A stretch of DNA of 64,000 nucleotides from Wenyingzhuangia marina (GTDB lineage Bacteria; Bacteroidota; Bacteroidia; Flavobacteriales; Flavobacteriaceae). Below, piece after piece: positions 34,198-43,472 of this stretch (positions within the stretch are counted from its first letter, which is position 1; the number at the start of each line of letters is the position of its first letter). The position numbers and the translations under genes were made by a program. The notes beneath the pieces were generated by a model. That model was not told the DNA's origin, ran no database searches, and was given only the letters and a program-made list of their open reading frames with translations. Where the stretch lies: assembly GCF_900130035.1 (NCBI RefSeq), contig NZ_FQXQ01000001.1, positions 868,001 through 932,000 of the forward strand, in the 5' to 3' direction.

Positions 34198-34686
34198 ATG
34201 AAAAAGTTGTTTGCTAGAATATTAAGAAAAGAAAAAATATCCTTTAACGAAAAAGGTATTTTTGTCACTTTATCGGATGATACAAATCTTCGGATAAAGT
34301 GGAATAGGGTAGAAAAAATTATATTATTGGATGTTTTTGAGGAATATAGTGGTTATTTCTTAACAGAAGATTATAAGTCTAAAGTTTTATATCATGATAT
34401 TTCTATTGCTTGTAATCAAAATGTAGTGAGAATTCGTACAGGAGGAACTCCTAAAGTAAGAAAGAATACATCAAAATTATTCTCAAGAAAGTTTGGAACA
34501 ACAAGCATCTATTTTCCGATTTTTGTTGAGTATATAGATGAATCGGGTAATAAAAATTTATATGCCAATCATTATGATGATAAAGCTAAATTAGAAACAA
34601 TAGAAAAATTATCATCATTTATTCCAAAAGATAAAATTCATCAAAAAAATAAAATAGAAGGTTTTACTCCTTTATCAGAAATATAA
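34198..34686 (+). CDS. Protein of unknown function, first of two tandem paralogues
   Basis: I do not recognise this 162-residue soluble protein. It has no signal peptide or membrane span and a basic N-terminus (MKKLFARILRKEK). The central region VFEEYSGYFLTEDYKSKVLY and the segments VVRIRTG, FSRKFG and GNKNLYANHY are shared almost unchanged with the gene at 34793, and both end in EGFTPLSE-like sequence. The alternation of short hydrophobic strands (FVTLSDD, RIKWNRVEKIILLDVF) looks like a small beta-rich, PH-like domain, but this is a guess. It has its own promoter and terminator, so it is a separate transcription unit. Confidence 0.7.
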   Translation: MKKLFARILRKEKISFNEKGIFVTLSDDTNLRIKWNRVEKIILLDVFEEYSGYFLTEDYKSKVLYHDISIACNQNVVRIRTGGTPKVRKNTSKLFSRKFGTTSIYFPIFVEYIDESGNKNLYANHYDDKAKLETIEKLSSFIPKDKIHQKNKIEGFTPLSEI

Positions 34687-34715
34687 AAAAAGCATCACTT
34701 TAGTGATGCTTTTTA
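34686..34715 (+). terminator. Intrinsic terminator between the tandem paralogues
   Basis: The stem AAAAAGCATCAC/GTGATGCTTTTT (to 34698, and from 34703) has a TTTA loop and a following T-rich tract. It begins at the stop codon of the first paralogue, separating the two copies transcriptionally. Confidence 0.85.
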
Positions 34716-34792
34716 TTTTTATGAATGGGAGCAATAGATAGAACCATTGAGAGTTTTTATCGTATATAATTTAAATAAAATTTATTTAAGTT

Positions 34793-35278
34793 ATGAAGTT
34801 GTTTTCTTTTCTTCGTAAGAAAGAGTATGTGTCTTACAATAAACAAGTGGTTTTGACCACCATTGCTAATAATGACCCTAAAGTTATTCCGTGGGGAAAC
34901 ATTACAAAAATTGTTCTAGTTAATGTCTTTGAAGAGTATAGTGGTTATTTTTTAACAGAAGAATATAAATCAAAAGTACTATATCATGATATTGCTATTA
35001 ACTGTAGTCATAATATAGTCAGAATACGAACGGGTTCCTCTCCAACTACTAATAAAAATATTTCAAAACCCTTTTCGAGAAAATATGGATTGACAAGTGT
35101 TTATCATGTCATTTTTGTAGAGTATAATGATGATTTGGGAAATAAAAATTTATATGCATCTCATTATGCTAATGAGCAAAAAAATGAATTAGTAGTAGAA
35201 TTTAAAGTGCATTTGAAGGAAGAAATTATTCATGTAAAGAAAATTATTGAAGGGTTTACTCCATTATCTCAATTATAG
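34793..35278 (+). CDS. Protein of unknown function, second tandem paralogue
   Basis: This 161-residue protein is clearly homologous over its whole length to the preceding gene: VFEEYSGYFLTEEYKSKVLY, IVRIRTG, FSRKYG, FVEYND, GNKNLYASHY and the terminal IEGFTPLSQL all line up. Divergence is concentrated in residues 15-35 and in the C-terminal helix. Directly before its ATG lies an A/T-only inverted repeat (TTAAATAAA-A-TTTATTTAA, ~34770-34790). No family name can be given. A hydrophilic cytoplasmic protein is expected. Confidence 0.7.
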   Translation: MKLFSFLRKKEYVSYNKQVVLTTIANNDPKVIPWGNITKIVLVNVFEEYSGYFLTEEYKSKVLYHDIAINCSHNIVRIRTGSSPTTNKNISKPFSRKYGLTSVYHVIFVEYNDDLGNKNLYASHYANEQKNELVVEFKVHLKEEIIHVKKIIEGFTPLSQL

Positions 35279-35295
35279 TTTTAACAATGTAAAGG

Positions 35296-36330
35296 CTAGG
35301 TGTTTTTTATTCCTCCTTTTAAAGAATATATTTTTAATCCTAAATCTTTAATCAATTGTTTACTTCTATTTCCAGTTTCGCAATACAAAACAACTTTTTT
35401 AGCAGCGTTTAAAAGAGTTGGGTTGTTTCTAATTGTAGATTCTGGAATATGAATTCCTCCAATGTTTTTAATTTCTCTTTCTAAATTAGTTCTAATATCA
35501 ATTAATTCATACTCATCATTAAGCTCAGAGAAATTAATTTCATTGTCTAATGTTTCAATACCACAAAAGAAATTGTAATCAATTAATTCGGTTATTTTGA
35601 TGTCTTTATTTTTTTCAAAGCCTAGAACAAAATTTTGATTGTAAAGTGTGTTGATGGTTAGTAGTTTTCCTGATAATACAGTACCAATTCCACAAATAAT
35701 TTTAATGACTTCGTTTGCTTGATAGCTACCAATAATTCCTGGCAATACTCCTAACACACCTATTTCTGAACAAGAAGGAACTGAACCTTGTTTTGGTGGA
35801 GTAGGATATAGACATCTGTAAGTTGGACCGTTTTGATAATTAAAAACAGAAACTTGTCCTTCAAATTTAAAGATAGATCCAAATACTAAAGGTTTGTTGC
35901 TAATTACTGCAGCATCATTACATAAATACCTAGTTTGGAAATTATCGGAGCCATCTACAATAATATCATATTGCTTAAAAAGATCAATAGCATTTTCCTT
36001 ATTTAAAAATTCAGTGATAATATTAAACTTTACATAAGGATTTAATTGCTTCATTCTGTTGGCTGCACAGCGAGCTTTTGATTTACCAATATCATCTACA
36101 GTAAACAATATCTGACGTTGTAAATTACTGACATCAACAGTGTCACCGTCCATAATTCCTATGGTACCAATACCAGCAGCAGTTAAATATTGAATAATAG
36201 GGCAGCCTAATCCACCAGCTCCAATCACTAAAACCTTGGCTGCTTTAATTTTTTCTTGTCCCTCAATTCCTATTTCGCTTAATAGTAAATGACGGCTGTA
36301 TAACGTCTTTTCGTTTTGATTTAATTTCAT
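35296..36330 (-). CDS. thiF: ThiF/MoeB-family adenylyltransferase with C-terminal rhodanese domain
   Basis: The 344-residue enzyme activates the C-terminal glycine of ThiS with ATP so that sulfur can be loaded for thiazole synthesis. Residues ~1-240 form the E1-like domain: YSRHLLLSEIG, nucleotide loop VIGAGGLGCP, DGDTVDVSNLQRQ, and the CSEIGVLG adenylate/cysteine region. Residues ~265-344 are a rhodanese domain (YELIDIRTNLEREI, active-site loop CETGNRS). The usual pairs of CxxC zinc ligands are reduced to single cysteines (TYRC and FFCG), so structural zinc may be missing. It is the last gene of the riboswitch-controlled thi operon. MoeB-type function in molybdopterin synthesis is the alternative. 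Confidence 0.85.
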   Translation of the reverse strand: MKLNQNEKTLYSRHLLLSEIGIEGQEKIKAAKVLVIGAGGLGCPIIQYLTAAGIGTIGIMDGDTVDVSNLQRQILFTVDDIGKSKARCAANRMKQLNPYVKFNIITEFLNKENAIDLFKQYDIIVDGSDNFQTRYLCNDAAVISNKPLVFGSIFKFEGQVSVFNYQNGPTYRCLYPTPPKQGSVPSCSEIGVLGVLPGIIGSYQANEVIKIICGIGTVLSGKLLTINTLYNQNFVLGFEKNKDIKITELIDYNFFCGIETLDNEINFSELNDEYELIDIRTNLEREIKNIGGIHIPESTIRNNPTLLNAAKKVVLYCETGNRSKQLIKDLGLKIYSLKGGIKNT

Positions 36331-36382
36331 GGTATTTGGTATCTGAAATTTGATATCAAAATATTTGATGTATGAATGTTTA

Positions 36383-37495
36383 CTAACTAAAAGCTTCCCA
36401 ATCTTTCCAAACAGGCTCTAATCCATTTTCTTGTAACATTGCTGCAATTTGCTCTGTAGGTCTTTCATCAGAAATTTCAAATTGTTCTAAAGATTGGGGT
36501 TCTACAACATAACCACCAGGATTTGTTTTAGATTCTGCGCTTAAAGATGTAATTCCCAAATGTACAATGTTATTCCTAAATACTTCACTTTCTCTAGTAC
36601 TCATAGATAGTTCTACATCTTCATCTAACAATCTAAAGGCACAAATAGTTTGTACCAAATCTCTATCAGTCATTTCTACTTTTGGCTCTAGGCCACCACT
36701 ATGAGGCCTTAATCTAGGAAAGGAGATGGAGTATTTAGTTTTCCAATAGGTCTTTTGTAAATATTTTAAATGTAAAGCAGTAAAAAAACTATCAGCTCTC
36801 CAATCTTCTAAACCAAACAGAGCACCAATTCCAATTTTATGAACTCCAGCTTTACCTAACCTATCAGCAGTATCCAATCTGTAGTCAAAATTAGATTTTT
36901 TTCCTTTTGGATGATGTTTTTTATACTCGGCTCTATGGTAGGTTTCTTGATACACCAATACAGCATATAAATTGGCCTCAATCAACTCTTCGTATTCATG
37001 TTGATCTAAAGGTTGCACTTCAATAGTGATGTTAGCAAACTTATCTTTGATCAATTCCATGGCGTGTTTGATGTACGGAACACCAACGGTTTTATTTGCT
37101 TCACCGGTGACCAATAAAATATGATCATATCCTTTGGATTTTAAAAAAGCAACCTCTTTTAAAATTTCAGCATCGGTTAAAGTTCTTCTCGGAATTTTAT
37201 TCGTCATGCTAAATCCACAATAAGTACAAATGTTTTGACACTCATTAGACAAATACATCGGAACATACATCTGAATGGTGTTTCCAAAACGCTTTTTGGT
37301 AGTCATTTTACTCAAATAAGCCATTTGCTCCAAATAAGGCTTTGCTGCAGGGGATACCATAGCTTTAAAATCTTCTAAATCTCTTTTGGTTTTAGATAAA
37401 GCGTATTCTACATCTTGAGTTGTTTTATTATTGATACTCGCTAAAGTATCATCCCAGTTGTAAGTGTCAAATATATTTTGAAATGTTTTGTTCAT
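36383..37495 (-). CDS. thiH: 2-iminoacetate synthase ThiH (radical SAM)
   Basis: The 370-residue radical SAM enzyme cleaves tyrosine to dehydroglycine, the glycine-derived precursor of the thiazole ring. The cluster motif is CQNICTYCGFS (CxxxCxxC). MYVPMYLSNEC, LLVTGEANKTVGVPYI and EVQPLDQHEYEEL are ThiH-typical. SFPRLRPHSGG and ELSMSTRESEVFRNNIV are also ThiH segments. Length matches the family. It follows thiG by 73 bases on the minus strand, a spacer made of repeated TTCTAG-containing sequence. Confidence 0.95.
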   Translation of the reverse strand: MNKTFQNIFDTYNWDDTLASINNKTTQDVEYALSKTKRDLEDFKAMVSPAAKPYLEQMAYLSKMTTKKRFGNTIQMYVPMYLSNECQNICTYCGFSMTNKIPRRTLTDAEILKEVAFLKSKGYDHILLVTGEANKTVGVPYIKHAMELIKDKFANITIEVQPLDQHEYEELIEANLYAVLVYQETYHRAEYKKHHPKGKKSNFDYRLDTADRLGKAGVHKIGIGALFGLEDWRADSFFTALHLKYLQKTYWKTKYSISFPRLRPHSGGLEPKVEMTDRDLVQTICAFRLLDEDVELSMSTRESEVFRNNIVHLGITSLSAESKTNPGGYVVEPQSLEQFEISDERPTEQIAAMLQENGLEPVWKDWEAFS

Positions 37496-37568
37496 GTTTT
37501 TAAGAATGTAGAATATAAAAGTTAGGGGTTTGGTTAAATTCTAGTTTTATTATTCTTGGTTCTAAATT

Positions 37569-38339
37569 CTAGTTCAAAAAACTGGTTAATGGACTACTAG
37601 CTTCTGCATGTTTTTTAACACTCGCTAATTTTGCATTGTAAGCCATTCTTCCCGCTTCAACAGCCATTTTAAATGCTTTGGCCATTTGCACAGGATTTTG
37701 AGAAACCGCAATAGCAGTGTTTACAAGCACAGCATCCGCACCTAATTCCATAGCATAAGCAGCGTGAGATGGACTTCCAATTCCAGCATCAACAATAACA
37801 GGAACATTACTTTGTTCTATAATAATTTCTAGAAAGTCGCTTGTTTTTAATCCTTTATTCGTTCCAATAGGAGCTCCCAATGGCATTACGCATTGTACGC
37901 CTACTTCTTCTAATCTTTTGCATAAAACAGGGTCTGCGTGAATGTATGGCATCACTACAAATCCTAGTTTTACTAATTCTTCTGCAGCTTTTAAAGTTTC
38001 AATAGGATCGGGTAATAAATATTTAGGATCTGGGTGAATTTCTAATTTAATCCAATTGGTTCCTAAGGCTTCTCTAGCTAATTGAGCTGCAAATACAGCT
38101 TCTTTAGCATCTCTTACTCCAGAAGTATTAGGAAGTAGATTTACATGAGGTTTGCTAATACTTTGCAACATTTTATCTTGTTCATTCTCTACATCAACTC
38201 TTTTTAAAGCAACAGTTACTAGTTCACTTTCTGATGCTAAAATAGCTTCAGACATTAATTTATTTGAGCTAAATTTTCCTGTTCCAGTAAAAAGCCTTGA
38301 GTTGAATTCTTTACCTGCTATATTTAGTATATCGTTCAT
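37569..38339 (-). CDS. thiG: Thiazole synthase ThiG
   Basis: The 256-residue TIM-barrel enzyme assembles thiazole phosphate from 1-deoxy-D-xylulose-5-phosphate, dehydroglycine and ThiS-thiocarboxylate. LFTGTGKF opens the protein. The Schiff-base lysine is in [10 protein letters not shown] (about residue 46). [31 protein letters not shown] and [33 protein letters not shown] (phosphate site) are all in place. It works with ThiH, ThiS and ThiF from the same operon. Confidence 0.96.
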   Translation of the reverse strand: MNDILNIAGKEFNSRLFTGTGKFSSNKLMSEAILASESELVTVALKRVDVENEQDKMLQSISKPHVNLLPNTSGVRDAKEAVFAAQLAREALGTNWIKLEIHPDPKYLLPDPIETLKAAEELVKLGFVVMPYIHADPVLCKRLEEVGVQCVMPLGAPIGTNKGLKTSDFLEIIIEQSNVPVIVDAGIGSPSHAAYAMELGADAVLVNTAIAVSQNPVQMAKAFKMAVEAGRMAYNAKLASVKKHAEASSPLTSFLN

Positions 38340-38348
38340 TTTTAATTC

Positions 38349-38999
38349 TTAAATGTTGTTGATATCATATTTTTGTTCCTCGCTGTTTCCTGCTTGTAAC
38401 AGTTTATTTAGGCTTCTGATTTTATTAAAATCACGAGTAATTTCTCCTGACATGGCTATACCCGAAACACCTGTTTTTAAAAGTTCTGGAATGTCATTTT
38501 CTGTAATACCACCAATGGCAATAATTGGGGTTTCTGTCTTTAGTTCTTCTATAATTAAAGAGTATCCATCTAGGCCTAAAACAGGACTTAAATTTTCCTT
38601 GGTAGTGGTAAACCTAAAAGGTCCTAAACCAATATAGTCAACTTCTTTGTTTATTAATGTTTTACAATCTTCTAGAGTATTTGCCGTACCACCAATAATT
38701 TGCCAAGAGTATAAATGTTTCCTTACTTCAGTTGGGCATCCATCCGATTTCCCAAGGTGTACACCATCCGCTTTTACTTCTTTTGCAATTTTATAATGAT
38801 CGTTTATAATTAAGCGGGTTTGAAAATGATTGGTAATTTCTCTGGCTTCTAAAGCTGTTTTTAAAATCTTTTTATCGGATAGATTTTTTAAGCGTAATTG
38901 AACTAGTTCAGCACCTGAATGACAAGCATTTTGAATATTTTCTAAATGCTCTTTTGGAGTTGCTCCTTGTGATATATAATGTAGTTTGTTGATAGTCAT
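38349..38999 (-). CDS. thiE: Thiamine-phosphate synthase ThiE
   Basis: The 216-residue barrel enzyme joins HMP diphosphate and thiazole phosphate to thiamine phosphate. The active-site residues known for ThiE are present: VQLRLKN (Gln/Arg/Lys for the diphosphate), LIINDHYKIA (Asn-Asp metal site), ADGVHLGKSDG, IIGGTANT, the double-Thr loop GLGPFRFTTTK, and the phosphate-binding IIAIGGIT. This is the catalytically complete one of the two ThiE-like proteins in the operon, so I assign the synthase activity here. The ATG is 19 bases past the four-helix-bundle gene stop. Confidence 0.93.
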   Translation of the reverse strand: MTINKLHYISQGATPKEHLENIQNACHSGAELVQLRLKNLSDKKILKTALEAREITNHFQTRLIINDHYKIAKEVKADGVHLGKSDGCPTEVRKHLYSWQIIGGTANTLEDCKTLINKEVDYIGLGPFRFTTTKENLSPVLGLDGYSLIIEELKTETPIIAIGGITENDIPELLKTGVSGIAMSGEITRDFNKIRSLNKLLQAGNSEEQKYDINNI

Positions 39000-39018
39000 T
39001 TTTAATGAATTTTAGGAG

Positions 39019-39387
39019 TTAAGAATTAGAGTAGTTTAGAATACTACGACAGTATGAGTTTAACATTTTACTTACCTCATTTATTAAATTATTCAATTTT
39101 TGAAATTGATCGGTGTATTCTAAATCTCGAGCTAGAATTAAAAAATATTTACATTCTTCTAATGATGCTTGAGCGATGTTATAAAAACGTAATTTTTCTT
39201 TATTACTTATTCTTTTATATTCTTCGGCTATGTTTGCTGTGATTGAAACTGCTGCTCTTCTAAACTGTGATGTTAGCCCATAGATTTCTTCTTTAGGGAA
39301 TTGTTTTGTGATTGTGTAAACCTCTAACACAAATTGATGTCCTTTTTTCCAAACCAATAAATCTTCAAAATTTTTGCTTTTCTCCAT
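39019..39387 (-). CDS. S23-type four-helix-bundle protein inside the thi operon
   Basis: The 122-residue protein matches the four-helix-bundle family first known from 23S rRNA intervening sequences. FEDLLVWKKGHQFVLEVYTITKQFPKEE, YGLTSQFRRAAVSITANIAEEYKR and YNIAQASLEECKYFLILARDL are the three hallmark helices. Such genes are common and scattered in Bacteroidota and their function is unclear; some relatives accompany diversity-generating retroelements, but no reverse transcriptase or variable repeat is seen here. It sits between thiD and thiE with gaps of 2 and 19 bases, so it is co-transcribed but has no known thiamine role. Confidence 0.9.
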   Translation of the reverse strand: MEKSKNFEDLLVWKKGHQFVLEVYTITKQFPKEEIYGLTSQFRRAAVSITANIAEEYKRISNKEKLRFYNIAQASLEECKYFLILARDLEYTDQFQKLNNLINEVSKMLNSYCRSILNYSNS

Positions 39388-39389
39388 AA

Positions 39390-40184
39390 TTACTCTGGCT
39401 TTTTACTACTGAACTCCTCTAATTCTTGAATTCCATATTTATGCACTCCCAACAATCCTTCACTACTATTTAAAAATTGTTCTGTGTAATGTTTTGAAGA
39501 TCTAGCAGCATCTTCTAATTCTTGACCCAAAGCAATATTACAAGCCAATGAAGAGGATAAAACGCAACCACTTCCGTGTTTTTCAAATACCTTTTCAGTA
39601 TTTGGTTGTATGTTTACCATAACGATTCCACTGTGATATAATTCATCCCATCCTTTTTTATCTGTTCTGTGACCTCCTTTTAAGTAGATATTTGTTTTAC
39701 TAGAAATATGCTCTAAGGTTTCTTCAATATCTAAGTGTGGATAGAGAAGCTGAATTTCATCATAATTTGGAGTGATAATGTAACATTGTTTCCAAATTTC
39801 ATCTAATAAATCTTGACTTTCTTGTGAGTGAAAATCAAAACCGGCACTTGCTTTTATGATTGGATCTAATACAATTTTAACCTCTGAATTCAGCGCGTGT
39901 AATTTATTTAAAATAAGCAACAGTGTTGTCCAGTTTTCTACAATACCAATTTTAACAATATTGACTTCAAATCTTTCGAACAACGTTTCTATTTGTTCTA
40001 GGATGATACTTGTTGGAACCCAATGACAGTTTTTAAAATCCATATCATTTTGAACGGTAACCGCAGTACAAACAGATAAACCATAAAAATGATGAGCTTC
40101 AAAAGTTTTGATGTCTGAAGTAAGCCCGGCACCAGAACTTGGGTCAAACCCTGCAACGCTTAATATGTGTTTTTTCTTATCCAT
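39390..40184 (-). CDS. thiD: HMP / HMP-phosphate kinase ThiD
   Basis: The 264-residue ribokinase-fold enzyme phosphorylates hydroxymethylpyrimidine phosphate to the diphosphate used by ThiE. AGFDPSSGAGLTSDIKTFEAH is the ThiD N-terminal signature. VQND and the MDFKNCHWVP segment follow. KIGIVENW, VLDPIIKASAGF, ITPNYDEIQLL, IYLKGGHR and the anion hole HGSGCVLSSSLA with the activating Cys are all present. The start codon lies immediately after the stop of the TenI-like gene. Confidence 0.94.
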   Translation of the reverse strand: MDKKKHILSVAGFDPSSGAGLTSDIKTFEAHHFYGLSVCTAVTVQNDMDFKNCHWVPTSIILEQIETLFERFEVNIVKIGIVENWTTLLLILNKLHALNSEVKIVLDPIIKASAGFDFHSQESQDLLDEIWKQCYIITPNYDEIQLLYPHLDIEETLEHISSKTNIYLKGGHRTDKKGWDELYHSGIVMVNIQPNTEKVFEKHGSGCVLSSSLACNIALGQELEDAARSSKHYTEQFLNSSEGLLGVHKYGIQELEEFSSKKPE

Positions 40185-40778
40185 TTACGAATCAAAATAA
40201 TCATTCATTAATTTAAAATCTTCAACTGGGTTTTCACTATTCCAAATGCCTCCTAAAACACCAACTCCTTTAAAACCTAATTGGGTAAAATTTTCTAAAT
40301 TATCAGGAGTTACTCCTCCCATTCCAATAATGGTTTTGTCAATATGGTTTACATCAAATCCTCTTCCTTCATATCCTTGTTTAGAGATAGAAGAAAATAC
40401 TGGACTCAATAAATGATAATCAAACTCAAAAGAACAGTTTTCTAGTTCTTCGGGTTCATGGAAAGAACTACTGATGGTTTTTCCAAACATGTTGTTCAAC
40501 TTCACAAAATAATCTGATGGAGTATCCAAACAATCTCTTCTTTTTTGTTCCTGAAAATGAATGCCTTTTAAATTATATTCATTGGTAAGTTCATGAAAAT
40601 AATGAACCACAATTCTGTTGTGATATTGTTCCTCAATCTGATTTAAATACTCGCAATGCTCTTGATAATTCTTATTTGGCTTTCTAAAATGATAATATGA
40701 TAATCCGTTTTGAAATAGGTGATGTAGTATTTCAATTTCGTTAGGAAAGTCATTTTCAGGAGCTATTAAAATTATCAT
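40185..40778 (-). CDS. ThiE/TenI-like barrel protein, candidate thiazole tautomerase
   Basis: The 197-residue protein has the ThiE/TenI fold pattern: YYHFRKPN, RIVVHYFHEL, GIHFQEQ, LLSPVFSSISKQGYEGRGFD, IIGMGGV and GFKGVGVLGGIW. Several ThiE catalytic residues are replaced: the Asn-Asp metal pair reads HY and the Gln of the diphosphate motif reads His. This fits TenI, which aromatises the ThiG product by tautomerisation, rather than a second thiamine-phosphate synthase. The true ThiE is at 38349 in the same operon, so two distinct steps are more plausible than redundancy. Function is inferred. Confidence 0.75.
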   Translation of the reverse strand: MIILIAPENDFPNEIEILHHLFQNGLSYYHFRKPNKNYQEHCEYLNQIEEQYHNRIVVHYFHELTNEYNLKGIHFQEQKRRDCLDTPSDYFVKLNNMFGKTISSSFHEPEELENCSFEFDYHLLSPVFSSISKQGYEGRGFDVNHIDKTIIGMGGVTPDNLENFTQLGFKGVGVLGGIWNSENPVEDFKLMNDYFDS

Positions 40779-40880
40779 ATTGGTTGTGTTTTTTGATCCT
40801 TTAAAATTACTCGAATTAATTTTAATGAGTTAGGGATTGAGGTTTTGTTTGAGCTCTTTTAAGAAAGGTGAAATTTTGAG

Positions 40881-40940
40881 AAGATATGTTCTCGATTCCG
40901 CTTGAACACCTTTTTAAAAAGCGAGTACCGAAAGCCCGAC
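40881..40940. repeat. Possible dispersed intergenic element between thiC and the TenI-like gene
   Basis: This stretch is richer in G+C than other spacers and carries nested inverted repeats: GAGAA/TTCTC around 40878-40893 and the CTTTTTAAAAAG palindrome at ~40910-40921. It runs to CCGAAAGCCCGAC at its right end and is followed directly by a strong hairpin. It encodes nothing obvious. It resembles short repeats spread in flavobacterial genomes, which I cannot confirm with one window. Confidence 0.35.
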
Positions 40941-40980
40941 CAAAAACGGTAATTGAGGTTCTCTAAATTACCGTTTTTGG
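40940..40980 (-). terminator. Strong hairpin after thiC (terminator or attenuator)
   Basis: A perfect 15-bp stem (40940-40954 with 40966-40980) encloses an 11-base loop. On the minus strand the inner stem ACGGTAATT/AATTACCGT is followed by T-rich sequence, so it may terminate part of the thiS-thiC transcript before the TenI-like gene. Confidence 0.6.
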
Positions 40981-40997
40981 GAACTTCCTAACTATAT

Positions 40998-42944
<1,947 letters not shown>

Positions 42945-43148
42945 TTATCCTCCTTGTGTAGCTTGTATAATTAAAACATCATCTCCTTGGTTAAGAAAAT
43001 GTTGGTTCCAATTAGATTTTGAAATAATTTGTTGATTGATTGCTACAGCAATTCCATGTTCTGGTTGAGATAATTGTTGTAACAATTGTTCTACAGAACT
43101 ATTTTCTGAAATTTCTTTAGAAAGGTTGTTTACTTTTACGGTTATCAT
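42945..43148 (-). CDS. thiS: Sulfur carrier protein ThiS
   Basis: The 67-residue ubiquitin-like protein carries sulfur as a C-terminal thiocarboxylate for thiazole synthesis. The beta-grasp pattern starts MITVKVNNLSKEI. The segment GIAVAINQQIISKSNW and the end DDVLIIQATQGG with the essential Gly-Gly are typical. It is the first gene after the riboswitch, with a leader of about 115 bases from the end of the aptamer. Confidence 0.93.
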   Translation of the reverse strand: MITVKVNNLSKEISENSSVEQLLQQLSQPEHGIAVAINQQIISKSNWNQHFLNQGDDVLIIQATQGG

Positions 43149-43237
43149 TATAAAAAATATTTTGGCGATAACCTTTGCAGAAAGACTCTGCTTGAACTTG
43201 ATTAAGATAGTATGCGAAGAATTACACTGCTAAAATC

Positions 43238-43261
43238 ATAATAAAAGAGGTCTGCGACCTC
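43238..43261 (-). terminator. Terminator of the TPP riboswitch expression platform
   Basis: On the minus strand GAGGTC-GCA-GACCTC (43261-43247) is followed by TTTTATTAT. It starts at the base after the aptamer closing stem, so TPP binding can favour termination before thiS. Confidence 0.75.
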
Positions 43262-43344
43262 ACTTTTCCCTACGTAAGTCTTAACTTATTCAGGTTCAAA
43301 GGGTAACTCTCAGCCTTTTTTGTTAAAAAAGACACCCCTAAAGT
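43262..43344 (-). ncRNA. TPP riboswitch (THI element)
   Basis: The minus strand shows the conserved TPP aptamer blocks in order: AGGGGTG, GCTGAGAGTTACCCTTTGA, ACCTGAA and GTAGGGAA. A P1 stem ACTTT/AAAGT (43344-43340 with 43266-43262) closes it. It lies upstream of thiS and the rest of the thiamine genes, so thiamine diphosphate represses the operon. Confidence 0.96.
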
Positions 43345-43424
43345 TTATCTATTGCGAATGTATAAAAATATTTTTACAACACAATTCATACAGCTGTAAA
43401 TAAACTGATGGAGAGAAAATGTGT

Positions 43425-43456
43425 GATTTCTAAAATATTTGAATATTTTAGAAATC
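43425..43456 (+). repeat. 32-base perfect palindrome upstream of the M28 peptidase gene
   Basis: GATTTCTAAAATATT and its exact reverse complement are separated only by TG. The arm ends 16 bases before the ATG at 43473. No T-run follows on either strand, so it is not a typical terminator. It could be an operator or an mRNA 5' hairpin. Confidence 0.75.
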
Positions 43457-43472
43457 TAAAAAATAAAAAAAG

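Noticed and set aside
39019-39387. Diversity-generating retroelement accessory protein (avd-like)
   Set aside because: The S23-like protein resembles that group, but there is no reverse transcriptase, template repeat or variable repeat nearby.
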